A stretch of DNA of 64,000 nucleotides from Peribolospora baueri (GCA_029717555.1 JAMDHS010000079.1:27847-91846), one strand, 5' to 3'; counted from the first letter of the stretch, positions 12,243 through 24,275 are shown. Made by a program: numbers and translations. Notes: generated by a model not told the origin, from the letters alone.

Positions 12243-15200
12243 TCAGTACATCTGAGACGCCATGCCCAACCTGCCAACGGAAGCCAAAGCAGACGCGGAA
12301 GCGCCCGCGTTGGCGTTGGTGGTGGCGGAGACGGGGGGCAGCCAGGAGCACCAGATGCGTGTCTTGTAGGTACGGAAGAGCTCGCGGACGAGCTCGCGGA
12401 AATCGATGCGCACCTCGGAGCGGAAGTAGATGGTCAGCTTGCGGCGATCCCTGGTCGGGTGAGAAAGAACGAACGTTGTTCAAGCCGCGCTGCCCAGCGT
12501 CGAAAAAAAAAGACCTCGCCATCGCCCGTCGACTCACCATTGATACTCCACGTCGACAACCTCCATGGGCAGCCTTTTCTGTTTGACCTTGGTCTGAATG
12601 AGCTGCAAGGCTCTCTCCTCGTCCTGTGCCTTGCTCAGCAACAAGCTCGTGTCTGCCTGAGTCGCCCGGGCGTAGATGCGCTTCGGGTTCATGTTCTTGT
12701 GCAGCCCTCCCGGTCGGCCGCCCGGACCACCGAGCCCACTTGCGCCGTCGCCCATCCCACCGCCCTGGCCATGTCCCGCCGCGGCGCTAGTCCAGAGTGC
12801 CACCTCGGCCTCGTGTGCCTGAAAGGCCTGCACTTCTTCGATGGTGATGCTGTCGTTGATGACCGTGCCCAGGTCCTTGCCGCGATCCGCCTCGACAATC
12901 ACGAGGTCGCCCGTGCGGATCTCGACATCCTCTCCGCCGCCGCCGCCGCCGGCGGAGGAGCCATTGGCGAAGTAGTAGAACAGATCCACCCTGCCGGCCT
13001 TGAACTGGACAATGAACAGCGGGCAGTCCGGCGGCACGGCGTGCAGTGGGATACCTTTGCCGAGGTCGGACAGCGCGGGTGGGGCGTCCAGCGCGCCGGC
13101 GCCGGCGCCGACGGAAGGAGTGCATTGATGTCCGAACGAGGCTCCGGGACCGAACGCGCTGGACGGCGAGGGTGAGGGCCGATGAGGTGGCGGCATGCCT
13201 ACGCTCTGCAGCTGGAGCATGTGCTGTTGCTGCTGCTGATGCTGTTGCTGTTGCTGGGAGAGCACGCCGCCAGGTTTCTGGGCCATTCCTCCCATCGCAG
13301 GTTGACCAAATCCGCGCTGGACCTGAGCGGCAGCGGCGGCGGGGCCGGCGCCGAGGCCGACGGCATACGCGGTTCCTCCTCCGGAGGAGGACGAGCGAAC
13401 GTGACCGACGTTGGAGGACGAACGAGGAGGAAGACCGCCAACGCTCGGAAAGCCAGCGTGCTCGAAAGCGTGCCTCTGGGAGGAGGCGCCCATTCCCACA
13501 TCCGGCGGGCCGGTGGGGAAGAAGCTCGTGCTCGAGGGCGGAGGGAGACCGACGGGTGGGGGGAGGCGCTGAGGAGCAAAGGACTGGAGAGGCGAGGAGG
13601 GGACGTCGTAAGACTGGCCTCCTCTCACCGGATCGAGGGCGTGTCGACTCGCGCCGGAGGTCAGACCTACGCTGGCGGGATAGGACTCGGAGCGACTGCG
13701 ACCAGGGCCCAAGACGGACTGAGAACCGATGACGCCGACACCCTGGCCGGGAGGGTGGTGGACCTGACTGATAGCGGGGGCGGAGGTGTCAAAGGTGGTT
13801 GTGGTGGGCGAGAGGAGCTGTCTTCCTTGAGGACTTTGTTCGCGCTCGCCGCCGTCGCCAAGCCTGCCGCTGCCGACAGCGAGGCCGGATGCACTGACGC
13901 CGACGGCGCCGGAAGCGCCGGCGAAGGACTGAGCGCGGCTCTTGGGCCTGGGCATCCAATAGCTCGATGGGGACACGGGGGGTGAAGGCGGGGGTGGGCT
14001 TGAGGGTTCTCCGAACCTAGCGCGGAGCTGGTGGAGATGACTGGCGGTGCGCGAGTAAAGCGCGCCGGGGCCTCCGTACTCGTCGGCGCCATAGTCCCTG
14101 AGGGCGGAGCTGCCGTGAATAGGCATCGAGGCCGGGTGGGCACCGCTGGCGGCCGTCGTGGGCACGCGCAGGACGGGCTCTACGCGCTCGCCACGACCGC
14201 GCTCCTCTTCGGCGTCACCAGCCAGGTCGTCCTGAGCGAGATCGAAGCGGAGCGAGCTAAAATCGCTGGCCAGGTCGTCGTCCGAGATGGCCAAGCCGCC
14301 GGTCGTCCTACTACCGCCACTATCGAAGAAGCCTCCAACACTGGTGCGAGGCGGAGGCTGTCCGAGGCTTCCGCTAAAGTAGCCGCCTGGGGCGCCGCCG
14401 CCGCCGGGGAGGGAGAATCCAACGGCCTTTTTGGCGCCATGAGCGATGGGCGGAGCAGCGATGGAGTGACGCCTACTCTCCGGGTTCACTTCGAAAAATG
14501 AGCCGGAGCCGAATCCGGTTTGGAAATCTTCGAAACCGCTGAAGCCGACGGCGGTGTGGGAGCGGTCCGTCGAGCTATCGCGCCGGGGAAGCTCGCCGGC
14601 GCCGGCGGTGGTGGTGGCGGCGGCGGCAGAGGAAAGGGCCATGAGACGGTTGAAGCGAGGAGAGGAACCGGTGTCGCTGCTGCCGAGGCTGGCGGGGTTG
14701 AGGCCGGGAGCTCCAAAGGCCCTGGAGCCGGCTTCTGCGCCACTACCACCACCGCCGCCGTACAACTGCTGCTGTTGGGCCTGCTGCTCGGCGAGCAGAT
14801 CGGCGTCGGTCATGGGAGACGTTGGATCGGCGTGGCCAGGCTTGGGCCACAGGGACAGGTTGGCGAGCCTGTCGGGGCTAAGCAAGCCGCCGTAGCGGCT
14901 CAGGCTGGGCTCCCGTCCGGCGCGAGGGGCGGCGGAGGAGTGAGGGTATAAGGAAGAGCTGCGGACGGTGCGGACGGGGCTGCTGCTCGTAGGCGGGCTC
15001 TCGACGGAAGGGCTTTTGAGACCGCCGCCGCCGCCGCCGCCGAAGGATAAGGGCGAGTCCCAGACGCCTGTGGCGCTGGTGCTGTAGTAAGAGGGGGAGC
15101 TGGGACCGACGGCGGAGGAGGAGGCGGAAGAGCTGGTGTCGGAGCGTTGGTGGAGATGGAGGGCGAGGACAGCGGCGGAAGATTGGGAGCGATGGCGTGC

Positions 15201-15626
15201 GGCGCTGGGTGAACTGGAGGGGCTTGCGGTAAGCGGAGCGGGCGAGCGTGCAGGCCGAGGCGACGAGCCAGTCGATGCCTTGTCGCGGGTCAGGTTGGAG
15301 GGAGAAGGCGCGGTGAAGGGTGCGACGGCGGTGTCATTGTGATTGCCATTGCCGTTGCCGTTGTTGTTGCCATTGCCGTTGGCGCTGGCGCTGGCGTTGG
15401 CCTCGCGGTTATTGTTGTTGTCCTCGTCGTCGGCGCCGAGTCGCGCATGAGAGTCGGTCGCATGGACGGCGGACGGTCGGCGGAGGGAACGGTCGGTGGG
15501 GCGCCCTCTAGGCTGGTCGGCGTGGACGGTGGTGAGGTGTGTGGCGTGGACGGAGGGAGGAGGCCACTCTGCCTCTCCCTCGGCGTGTTCATGCATGGTG
15601 GGCAGCCCGGCGGAGGAGCGGTCCAT
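12243..15626 (-). CDS. PSP1 C-terminal-domain protein
   Basis: Two exons, 15626-12538 and 12450-12243, 1098 residues (intron 12537-12451, GTGAGT...CAG). The first ~900 residues are disordered: Ser/Gly/Pro-rich with Gln runs. The last ~170 carry the conserved PSP1 domain: PLFIVQFKAGRVDLFYY, EIRTGDLVIVEADRGKDLG, then NPKRIYARATQADTSLL, LPMEVVDVEYQWDRRKLTIY and EVRIDFRELVRELF. That core is shared with yeast Psp1 and with small bacterial PSP1/YaaT-like proteins. Yeast Psp1 is a low-complexity protein identified as a suppressor of DNA polymerase mutants; its biochemical role is not settled, so none is assigned here. The start is the first ATG after an in-frame stop at 15783; an upstream exon cannot be excluded. 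Confidence 0.85.
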
Positions 15627-17895
15627 GTCGATGGATGGTGGGCAGGGTGCGTTGCTTGAGTTGAGGAGGAGGAACGAGGCGGGTGTGAGGGACGTCTCGT
15701 GGGCGGTGGAACAAAGGCAAGAGGGCGGGGTGAAGAGACGAAAGCGGGCCGGGGACGGCGACCGGGGAGGGGGTATCTAGGTCTAGGGGTGCGGTTGCTG
15801 TGCGGGAATGCGGTACGAGACGAAGGGATGGAGAGAAAAGAAAGGGGAAAGGGAAAGGGAAAGGGAAAGGGAAAGGGAAAGGGAAAAAGAGGAAATGGGT
15901 GGGATCGGATGGGATGGAGGGAGGAAGGAAAGAAGCGATGCGGGTTGGCGGTGGCGAGCGGAGGGGAAGGCGACGGCGACGATGGATGGCGGGGCTGGGA
16001 ATGAATAGAGGGTGAGAAAAGCGGGGAAAGGGTGCGGTGAGGTGATGGACTGGGGAGGAGGAGGTTGGAGGAAGGAAGGATGGATGGCAGAGGGAGATGG
16101 GATGATGGAAAGAAGGATGGATGGACGGGCGAGCGAGCGAGTCGAGGGAGACAGAGAAGTGGGACGGATGGATGGATCGGATTGGTCGGACGACGACGAC
16201 GACGACAGCCAAAGCCAGCTCAGCTGACCCTTCGCAGCTATTTCTTGCTCTGCTCGGCGTTGCTCAGCTTTGTTTTTTCGCTGCTCTTCGCTGCGCTGCT
16301 CGGCGCTGCTCGGCTTGACTTGTCTCGGCTCGGCCCTCTTCCCTTCCCGAACCCCGTACGTCGACGTCTGTCTGTCGGTGGTGCGGGTTGTGATGTGGTG
16401 TGGTGGGCACGAAACGTAACGTAACGTATATGCACGCGCTCGCGTGAGCGCACGACGACCACTCGCTCCGCGGCGGGGCGCGACGCGGCGCCTTTTGGTT
16501 CCTCCGACGGACCGACGACGCGACGGCCGGCGCCTTGGAAGGAAGGAAGGGTGGCGACACGGGCGCGTCGCTAGTGCGAACGGGACGACGGCAAACAGGC
16601 CAGGGGTGGATAGAGCGCGGGAGGACGAGGAGCCGGTGTGGAGGAGAGGAGTTGGAGTGGCGCGTGAGTGAGACGACGGAGGGGATATAAGAATAAGGAA
16701 AAGAAAAGACAGACAGGAACCGACGCCGGAGGCGAATGACTTTTCCTCTTTTTTCTTGTTTTCCTCCGTCCAACGACACCAGACGGACGACACGCACGCA
16801 CGCAGACGTAATGTAATCGAATATACATGTGGCGGGACAAAGGGAGGAAGGAGGCGAGGAGGACGAGCTAGTAGTCCTGTACTCTACTCAGTCACGCTCT
16901 CCCGTCCCATCCACGACGACGACACGACGACGATGACGACGATCGATCGGCCGCGATCCAAATAGTCAGTAGTCACCCCTCGTCGCCTCGTCAAGGAAGC
17001 GGCTGCCGACCGAGGGTGCGACGCAGACGCAGACGCAGACGAAGAGATCGCAAACCGTTCGTTGGTGGGTACGCAAGTCAAGCACCACAACGACTCAGTC
17101 AGATCAGCCTAGCCCCTGTACTATATATGCTTATGCCGCGTGCTGTCTCTGTGTGTGTGTGTGGACCCCCGCTGGTGCCCTTTTCGTGCGGGGCACCGAA
17201 ACCTTGCACCACGTGGTCCCCTCCTTCCTCCAGACTGGCGGAGTTAGTCGGTCCAAGCCGCGTCATCATGCCGTGCGCGCGACACGAGTCCAACGCACGG
17301 GCCACATCGAGCCGCGGGACGACGGGTCCGGCCCTGGTTCGTCCCTGTCCGACCGATCGGCCGGTAGGCTTGCTTCGTCGCACATCACTCGTCCGTCCGT
17401 CCGTCCGTCGTCCGACTCCCTGCGGCGCAAAGCAGACATTCGCGGAGCGAAAACGAAGCTTTCTTTTTTGTTGTTCATCTCCTCCTTACTCTCCTACCCT
17501 CCTCGCCCAGCCCAGCCCAGCGCGCGCGTTCGTTTCGACAGATCTACCGGGGCCCCGGTGCAGACAGAGCTAGCCGGCGAGCCAAGCCGCGCGCACGATC
17601 GGAGCCCGAGCGACGAGGGGGCGAGGCGATCGGGAGGACGTGCGGTCGTAGCCTCGTCCTCGCTCCGAGGCGGAGGAGAGACGCGGAGGAGAACGAGGGG
17701 AAAAAAAGGAGGGCGAACATGGCGTCGAAGAGAAAAAAAAACTCGATCGAATTAAAGATAGAGGTTGGATGGGAGGAGTACAAGAACACGTCGAAGAGGA
17801 TCGTCCATTCATCCGTCGCCTCGTCCGTCGCAGTCCATGAAACAGGTCGACAAGGGAAGGAGAAGGAGAAGAAATAAGAAAAAAAATGGCGTGCG
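15627..17895. other. Long intergenic region with simple repeats
   Basis: About 2.3 kb upstream of the PSP1-domain gene and downstream of the single-pass membrane protein gene. Contents are low-complexity: a (GGGAAA)n array at 15838-15890, (GGAT)n patches near 16070-16180, GCTCGGC-rich repeats at 16240-16330 and (CCGT)n at 17390-17410. No exon with conserved protein features was found on either strand. Confidence 0.5.
15838..15890. repeat. (GGGAAA)n hexanucleotide array
   Basis: About eight tandem GGGAAA units. It lies in the presumed 5' region of the PSP1-domain gene and encodes nothing. Confidence 0.9.
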
Positions 17896-20170
17896 TCATG
17901 GTGGTGATGGTGGTGGTGGTGGTGGTGGCGGTGATGCTGATGATAATGGTACTGGTAATGCTAATGGTAATGATGACGGTGATGATGGCGGCGCTCCTCG
18001 GGAGCTCTTGGCGACGCTCCCGCTCCCACTTCCCTCGTTCAGTCCTGAAACAGACACACCCGATCCCGATCCTGATCCCGACCCTGATCCCGACCCTGAC
18101 CCCGACCCCTCTTCCACCCCTTTCCCCTTCCCATCCCCATCCTCCAGGGCCCCCCCCGCGAAAGAACGACTCGCTTTCCTCGCCGTCTCTTCCACCTCCA
18201 GCCCCGGTGACGTTCCCCGCGTCGGCGCATGCGTCTGGGACGACGACGACGGCGGACGATGAAAAGCGCTCAGGATCGGGCTTCCGTCGGTGGTAAAGCC
18301 GGCGTCGCTGGCGCTGGGAGCGCGCGAGTGGCCCGCGCTCCCGTCCCCGTTCCCGTTGTGGGCCGCGGTCCCCTCGGGTGACGACCAACCGGCGAGCTTG
18401 TGCCCCGACGTCGTCCGACCGCGTCCCATCTGCGCGAGCGGCGAGTGGGCCAAGAGCTCTGGAGCTATCGGCGGCGTGGACAAGTTGGAAGAAGTCGGCG
18501 GCGTGGACAGGTTGGAAGAAGATGGCCGCTTTTCATCTCGGGGACGGTGGCGGAGGGAGGAGGAGTGGGGCGCCGAGGCGGACGAGGCGCCACTGCCTGT
18601 TCGACTCATCGACCTGCTCGTTGCCTCCCCGCTGGCCCTGCTGCCCCCGCTCCAGCTGCCCCCGCTGCCATTCGTCGACGCTCTCCTGCTCCAGTCCAAG
18701 TTCCGGCGGTTGCCGTCGCTCCCGCCGCCCCCGTTGTCGGAAGGTCCGGCGCGGTTGGCCGAGGAGGCCATGAGGTGCTGGTGCGCGGCGAGCATGGCCG
18801 GGTGCATCGGCTGAGGTCCCTGCTGGAGGTAGCGTTCCCGCCAGCTGTCATCGTTGGCCATCCAGCTCGTCGTCCTGCCCGTGCCCGTGCCCGTGCCCGT
18901 GCCTCCGGGCGACGCCGACGAGGAGAGGTTCGGTTCCGTGTTCGACCACATCATTCCGTTCGCCGACACGTCCGTCCACGCTTCTCCCGACCCGATGCCG
19001 GATGAAGAGCTGAAGGCGAGCGTTCGCTGCGACGACGGAAGGAAAAGAATAAATAACAAAAAAAAAAAAAGAAGCAAAGAAGCAAAGACGTCAGAGGGGC
19101 CAACAAAATGAGCATGGCATACACGCGCGACTCACCTGGTCGGTAGCGGTAGCGTATCCGCCCGGCTTGACGCCGAGCGGCTGAGGCGGGACGATGGCGA
19201 ACGGCGTAGGGTTGAGCCTGCTATGAGGCAAGAACGAGCCGCTGAGAGGCCGATGGGGTTGGACGCCGTCGCGCACCCCGTAGATGGTCGTTGCGTAGAG
19301 GCTCCTTCGCTGCGGCAAGCCGAACGGCCCGGCTCCCCCGGCGCCGGGTCGGTGGTGAGACGGCGTGGGGAGGGAAGCGGCGATGCTGGGCGAGGCGGGA
19401 AGGGACGAGGTGCCAGCGCTGCCACCACTGCCGGCGCTGTTGTTGGCGTGCTGCATGCCGAGACAATCGCCAGGGGCGGGGGCGGAGAACCTGTTGGGGG
19501 CGGCGCGAGAATGGGATGGGGGCGGTGCGAGGAGGGCGCCGTTGGAGGTGACGGAGGCGTCGGAGAGGTTACGATCGCGTTCAAAGTCTTGGGCGCTCAA
19601 GGGGGAGGGGCCAAGGGGAGGGAATTGTGGGGTATCGAGGGCGGAGGCCAAACCGTTGGCATCGTCGTCGTGCGCGGGGAAGCTGGTCTGGGAGGCGGTA
19701 GGGCCGGGTGCATGGCCGATGCTGGTACCGTCGCCGTTGCGAGGAGCAAAGGACGAAGCGGAGCGTCGACGGTCGTGGTCAGCCTGGTCAGCGGGGAATG
19801 TGGAAAGGAGAACGCTCTGGTGGGGGCTAATGCTTTGCATGCTCTTTCCGCCGTACATGGAGGAACCGTAGCCCAAGGTACTGTCCCTGAGGTGGTTCCT
19901 GTCGGACGGCGAGGTGACAAAGTAGCCGTTTTTGCTAGGGCTGCGGCTGGTCGTTCCAAAGAATGTCGGCGGTGACTCGCGAGCGACGGGCAGGGGATCG
20001 GGTCGGTGGAGCCAGTTGTAGGCTCTGCGGTAGAATTTGTAGGCGAGGACGAGGAGGACGAGGCCGCCGAGGATGGCGCCCACGGCGATGCCGGCCGTGG
20101 CGGACGTCATGGGCGCCGTGTCCTGGGTATTGGGGTTGACGCGGCGCTGGAGAGGCCGCGGTGCGGTCAT
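17896..20170 (-). CDS. Single-pass membrane protein with long Ser/Gly-rich tail
   Basis: Two exons, 20170-19136 and 19026-17896 (intron 19135-19027, phase 0), 721 residues. A short N-terminal segment is followed by one hydrophobic helix at about residues 23-43 (AGIAVGAILGGLVLLVLAYK) and a basic stop (FYRRAYNW), so the long tail is probably cytoplasmic. The tail is disordered, rich in Ser, Pro and Asn, with STPP-type repeats (SSNLSTPP twice) and a run of GS dipeptides encoded by the CCCGAT-type repeat at 18060-18110, ending in polyproline. I recognise no family. The layout (tiny lumenal end, GxxxG-like helix, long phosphorylatable tail) resembles fungal cell-surface signalling or scaffold proteins, but nothing more specific can be said. 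Confidence 0.7.
18060..18110. repeat. Hexanucleotide repeat encoding Gly-Ser run
   Basis: Tandem GATCCC/GACCCT-like units read on the minus strand as GSGSGS. The repeat is in frame, so length changes by six bases would keep the protein open. Confidence 0.85.
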
Positions 20171-22356
20171 GGTGTTCGCCGGCGAGGGCGGAAGGAGGGT
20201 GGGGGAGGGGAACTAGGTGCGACGACGGACCGCGAGGGGCGGCCGTCGAGCAGACGATCGACGTGGTGGGGGGGAAGAGAGTGGCGGCAGTAAGGAAGGG
20301 GCATGCGCCTCAATTACGTCGTCGAGGACGGCGGGTGGGTGCTGGCGCGAGGCGGGGGTTGATCATGAGAAGGGCGGTGAGGGCAAGAGGGGGGATGAGA
20401 TGGAGGAAGGGCGCAAGGTGGGCGGGCGATAGAGGGAAGGAAGAAGGTTGGAAAAGAAAGGCTGCAGGGAAGCGAGCGGGGTCTGTTGGTGGACAAGCGC
20501 GTGGGTGGTTGCGTCTCGAGTCGAGTCGATGGACCAAGGAAGTGGTCGTAGGGAAGAAGGGAAGAAAGGAAGGAGGAGGGATGAAGGAGGGAGGGATAGG
20601 AAACGGATGAGGTGACGATGGTGACGAAGACGGCGGCGAGCGACGTCGACGTCGACGACAACCACCAAGACGACCACGACCACGACGTCGATCCGTCATC
20701 CAACTTGGACCCGTTCACCCCGTCCTTGTCCTTTTCGCTCTCGCCTCGCCTCGCCTCGCCTAACCTAGCCTCGCCTCGCCTTGCTTCGCTTCGTCTCGCC
20801 ACGCCTGCTCTCGCTTTCTCGCTTTCTCTCTTTCTCACTCTCTCCCTCCTCGCCCAACCCAACCGCCGCCTGTGCCGTTCTCGCTCGCTCGTTCGGCCGG
20901 CCGTGCCTGCCGAGTCGAAGTTGGTTGGTGTGGCGGGTCGCGCCCGATCACGATCCAAGATGGCCGGCCGGCCGTGTCGGTCCAGGGGGCCGACGGACGA
21001 GGATAGAAGGAGAGACGGCATGGCAGACAAGACAGAGAGACAGAGAGACGGTGGACAACCACTAATAACTAATAGCTAATAACTAACTAACTGGCTGGCC
21101 CCACGCACCGATGTCCACGATACGACGTCGCACGCTCGCCCCGGAGAATGCAATGGACAGCTCCCACTCCGACTCGGCGCATCTTGCGCCAGCCATCGTT
21201 ATGGATCCGGATTCGGCACTATGTGCGTTAAGACTTGACACTACACCGCACCCGGCCCGCGCATGTATTACGTAAGTCGCAGACGCAAACGCAGGCGCAG
21301 ACAAACGGCTCCTTCTCCTCCTCCGCATCGCCCCTCGCGCTCAAAACAGACCCTCGCCCGCCTCGGCAGGTCATCGGCACGAGGCGCCCGTCGTCAATGT
21401 AAGGACGACGATAGCTTGCGTAGGGACCGACCCGACCGCCTGGACGGCAAAGCGTCTCGAGACGTCGGGCCAGGGTTTGCTTGCGTGCGCATCGCAGCCG
21501 CCCCCGCCCCGGTCCCGTCTCGACACACACACTGGCCTGCCCTGGCCGTCTTGCCAGTCGTGTCGCGATCCCACTTTTTCTCCTCTTTTGTATATATACA
21601 CTGACTACACTGTACTCAGAGAGACGGTCTCGGAGTGCTCGCGTCGCGTGCTTCCTCCGTCCGTCGCCCCGCACACGCTCGAGCTGGCGAGCGAGGCATG
21701 TGCTCAAACTCGGACCGGAGCGAGGACGAAGCGGAGACGGAGACGGAGACGGAGACGGAGATGCGGTGCGATGCGGTGTGCACGGACGGCGCGGACCGAG
21801 TCTAATAATAAGTGGACGTTAGTTAGTCAGGCATGCCACTGTCACTGCCGGCGACGACGACGTTGGCCACGCGTGTCGTCATCGCGCTTCCCTCCATCTT
21901 TATTTTCGCCCTTCCCCTCGCTTTCCCTTTCCCTTCCCGCCTATCCCCTCGCCCTTGCACCGGCACCTCGCCGCCCGCGCCCAGCCTCTCTCGCCGCAGC
22001 CGCACGTCTCCGCCCCGCAAGAGACGGACGGTCTGAGAAGAAAAGAAAGACGAAGAGAGTGGATCACGTGCTGTCTTCGTCGCGTCCTCTACTCGGCCTC
22101 GCACCGTCTTCTTTCCTCCTCTTCTCTCTCTCTCCATGTGTTCAGTCTTTAAGATCTCCCTTTTCTTCACTACTTCTTTCGCATTTCCCCCATTCCCCCC
22201 CCCGCCTGTCGGCGGTGTAAAAATCGCTCTCCCCCGTCGCTACTTCCGAATGGCCGATAAAACACCCAGACCAGACCATGTTTCCAGCTATGCGCTGTCT
22301 GCCGTCGCATCAACCCCAAGGAATTCGAAGCCAGGCTCGACGTCAAGCTCGACGCC
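20171..22356. other. Long intergenic region
   Basis: About 2.2 kb between the membrane-protein start (minus) and the inverted duplication. It holds CCTCG/CCTTG pentamer repeats (20735-20800), a CT-rich block (20815-20850) and polypyrimidine DNA. A short ATG-led frame at 22250 runs into the duplication but looks non-conserved. No gene is supported. Confidence 0.45.
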
Positions 22357-22985
22357 AACGTCCTCCAGTCACCCCACCTTCCGTGCCTCCTACACTCATC
22401 CCAACGGCTAACTCCGCTAGTGAGTGCCTCCCTGTCCCCCTCCGTCCATAGGGTAGACCCTGCCGTGCTCGACGCGATCGCGGCCAACACTCTCCGGCCC
22501 GAGCATCTCTACAAGGTCGCCAGCCCCGATTCATATACAAGGGGCAAAGCCTCTCCGTCAGGGAAGCGGCTTGCTATCGAAGACGGGCGTTTCACCGTCC
22601 AAGATTTCCCCATGTCCGCTTCAAACGCCCCCTCCGCCTTTCCGAAAGCCGTCCCCTCCGTCTCCGCGTTCATGCATGTCTGCACGATCTACACTGTCAT
22701 TAGATCTTCGTTCAACGAAGGCTTTCCGCGCTGGCAATCACAAAACCCTTGGGGAGGCACATGCTGTACGTCGGCGAGCTCGCCGTTCAGTAGTACCAAT
22801 GGCCTTCGGTTCGTTGCTTATCACCTCGCCCGTCTGCCGCAATAACTTTCAGAGCGCCGAGTTCTTCAGCCCAGAGGGATGGCTGAACAAGGACACGGAG
22901 GCGTACATCGAGCATATCGGGCCTGAAGCCGCCGCGTCTGGTCCCCGCCCCCAACCCCAGCGCGGCCCCTCGAAACCTCTTCGGG
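22357..22985 (+). repeat. Inverted duplication, arm A (gene fragment, plus orientation)
   Basis: This ~630-bp arm is repeated in reverse at 23439-23923. It reads as protein fragments: VDPAVLDAIAANTLRPEHLY, KVASPDSYTRGK, LAIEDGRFTVQDFPMSASNA and, in another frame, FSPEGWLNKDTEAYIEHIGP. The reading frame is broken between the blocks, so this copy is either a multi-exon gene I cannot splice or a decaying copy. It is longer than arm B by about 145 bp (extra sequence around 22650-22800). I do not recognise the family; the two-copy, decayed state suggests a mobile or recently duplicated gene. Confidence 0.75.
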
Positions 22986-23438
22986 CTACCCTACCCGCTT
23001 TCATCGTAGGAACGACACCTTTGCATATTACCTTATTCTGTTACATGGCGACGCCTGCAGGATTCCAACCTGCGCCAACAAAGTGGACGGCCTTAGCACG
23101 CAGTCGTCGCCATGTAACAGAATAAGGTAATATGCAAAGGCGTCGTTCCTACGATGAGGAGCCGGCGGGGGCGAGGTAGGGTCATCTGCCGCAGCACTAG
23201 ACGCTACTCTGGAGGGGAGGAGGCGAGGTGGGAAACACGCCCGCACTCACCGCTGCAAAGTTCATGTTCACACTAGAGTCGACGGCCTGGCCGAGCCATC
23301 TCTCTTCGCCTGGTTCTGGTCTTGGTCGACCGCGGCGCCGCAGCCGATACAAACGTGCTTCCTAGCGCAGTCCTTCCTTGGCATCTCTCGCTGACGTTCC
23401 AGAGGAGGCAGATCTCGTCGCTCCAGTTTCGAAGTGGT
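22986..23438. other. Spacer between the inverted arms
   Basis: Outside the foldback element this spacer shows no gene. Short minus-strand frames after 23440 continue from arm B and may be its degraded 3' end. Confidence 0.4.
23001..23157. repeat. Foldback element with 53-bp stem and tRNA-like loop
   Basis: Positions 23001-23053 and 23105-23157 are inverted copies matching at 52 of 53 bases (only one mismatch, A/G). The 51-nt loop holds a 5-bp stem and 7-nt loop (GCAGG-ATTCCAA-CCTGC, 23057-23073). On the minus strand this is a tRNA T-arm with loop TTGGAAT, and the flanking GGCGACG...CGTCGCC pairs like an acceptor stem. A normal D-arm is missing. It sits between arms A and B of the larger inverted duplication. 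It looks like a MITE-like or palindromic element that captured or derives from a tRNA. Confidence 0.8.
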
Positions 23439-23923
23439 CCGAAGAGGTTTCGAGGCGCCGCGCTGCGGCTGGTGGCGCTGAGGCAGGCGCGGCAGCTTTG
23501 ACTGGCGCTAGCCGAGGAGCAGGCCCGATATGCTCGATGTACGCGATCGTGTCCTTGTTCAGCCATCCCTCTGGGCGGGAACTCGGCGCTCTGAAAATTC
23601 TTCCGGTAGACGGCGAGAGGTGGGTAAGCAACGACCAAAGGCCTTACCCTTCGGAAAGGCGGAGGCGGCATTTGAAGCGGAGACGCGGAGATCGTGAATC
23701 GTGAAACGCCCGTCTTCGATAGCAAGCGGCCTTGCCCATGGTATACGAATCGGGGCTGGCGACCTTGTAGAGATGCTCGGGTTGGAGAGTGTTGGACGCG
23801 ATGGCGTCGAGCACGGCAGGGTCTGCCCTATGGACGGAGCGGGGACAGGGAGGCACTCACTAGCGGGGTTAGCCGTTGGGATGAGTGTAGGAGGCGCGGA
23901 AGGTGGGGTGACCGGAGGACGTT
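23439..23923 (-). repeat. Inverted duplication, arm B (gene fragment, minus orientation)
   Basis: Reverse copy of arm A, about 485 bp. It encodes related fragments: DPAVLDAIASNTLQPEHLYK, VASPDSYTMGK, AIEDGRFTIHDLRVSASNAA and PEGWLNKDTIAYIEHIGP. Compared with arm A it has lost about 145 bp between the FPKG and FQSAEF blocks and carries a frameshift after SYTMGK, so it looks like a pseudogene. The two arms flank the foldback element. Confidence 0.75.
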
Positions 23924-24275
23924 GTGGGGAGGGGAAGGCCCAGAGCCGGGCGCGAAAGCGGGTACCGGGCACGATGGCGGGCACAGAAGGGGAGTCGGGT
24001 CGAAGGGTTAGGTAGTGAAGAAAAACAAAGAAAGAGGGAGAGAGAGATGATAAAAGGAGAGGAGGAGCGGAAAATAACGAGCGAACGGACGGACGGACGG
24101 GCGGATGTGGGCAGGCTTCGTTCGACCGGGGCTAGCTCGCAGGGGCCTTTGGAACGCTGCGTGCGACGCGATCCGATCGATGCTGTATTATTGCAATTTC
24201 CACCGGAGACGTGGATGGACAGGCGAAGCGACGCGAACGACGACGATGACGACGACGACAAAAGAAAGAAAGAAA
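23924..24275. other. Intergenic, downstream of acyl-CoA synthetase
   Basis: About 350 bp of GA-rich sequence with a (GACG)n patch near 24090 and (GAC)n near 24238-24260. It is the 3' flank of the synthetase gene. Nothing else seen. Confidence 0.5.

Noticed and set aside
13182-13985. Plus-strand open frame of 267 codons opposite the PSP1-domain gene
   Set aside because: GC-driven shadow of a well-supported minus-strand exon; no domain and no splice logic.
15838-15890. GGGAAA array as an internal telomere-like repeat
   Set aside because: Unit does not match known fungal telomere repeats and lies in a row of other purine-rich simple repeats.
17886-18000. Plus-strand Met/Val-rich hydrophobic peptide suggesting membrane helices
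   Set aside because: It arises from GGT/GAT trinucleotide repeats antisense to the polyproline end of the membrane-protein gene.
23054-23104. Functional tRNA gene in the foldback loop
   Set aside because: T-arm and acceptor-like pairing are present, but there is no D-arm and the T-loop is TTGGAAT rather than TTCGAAT.
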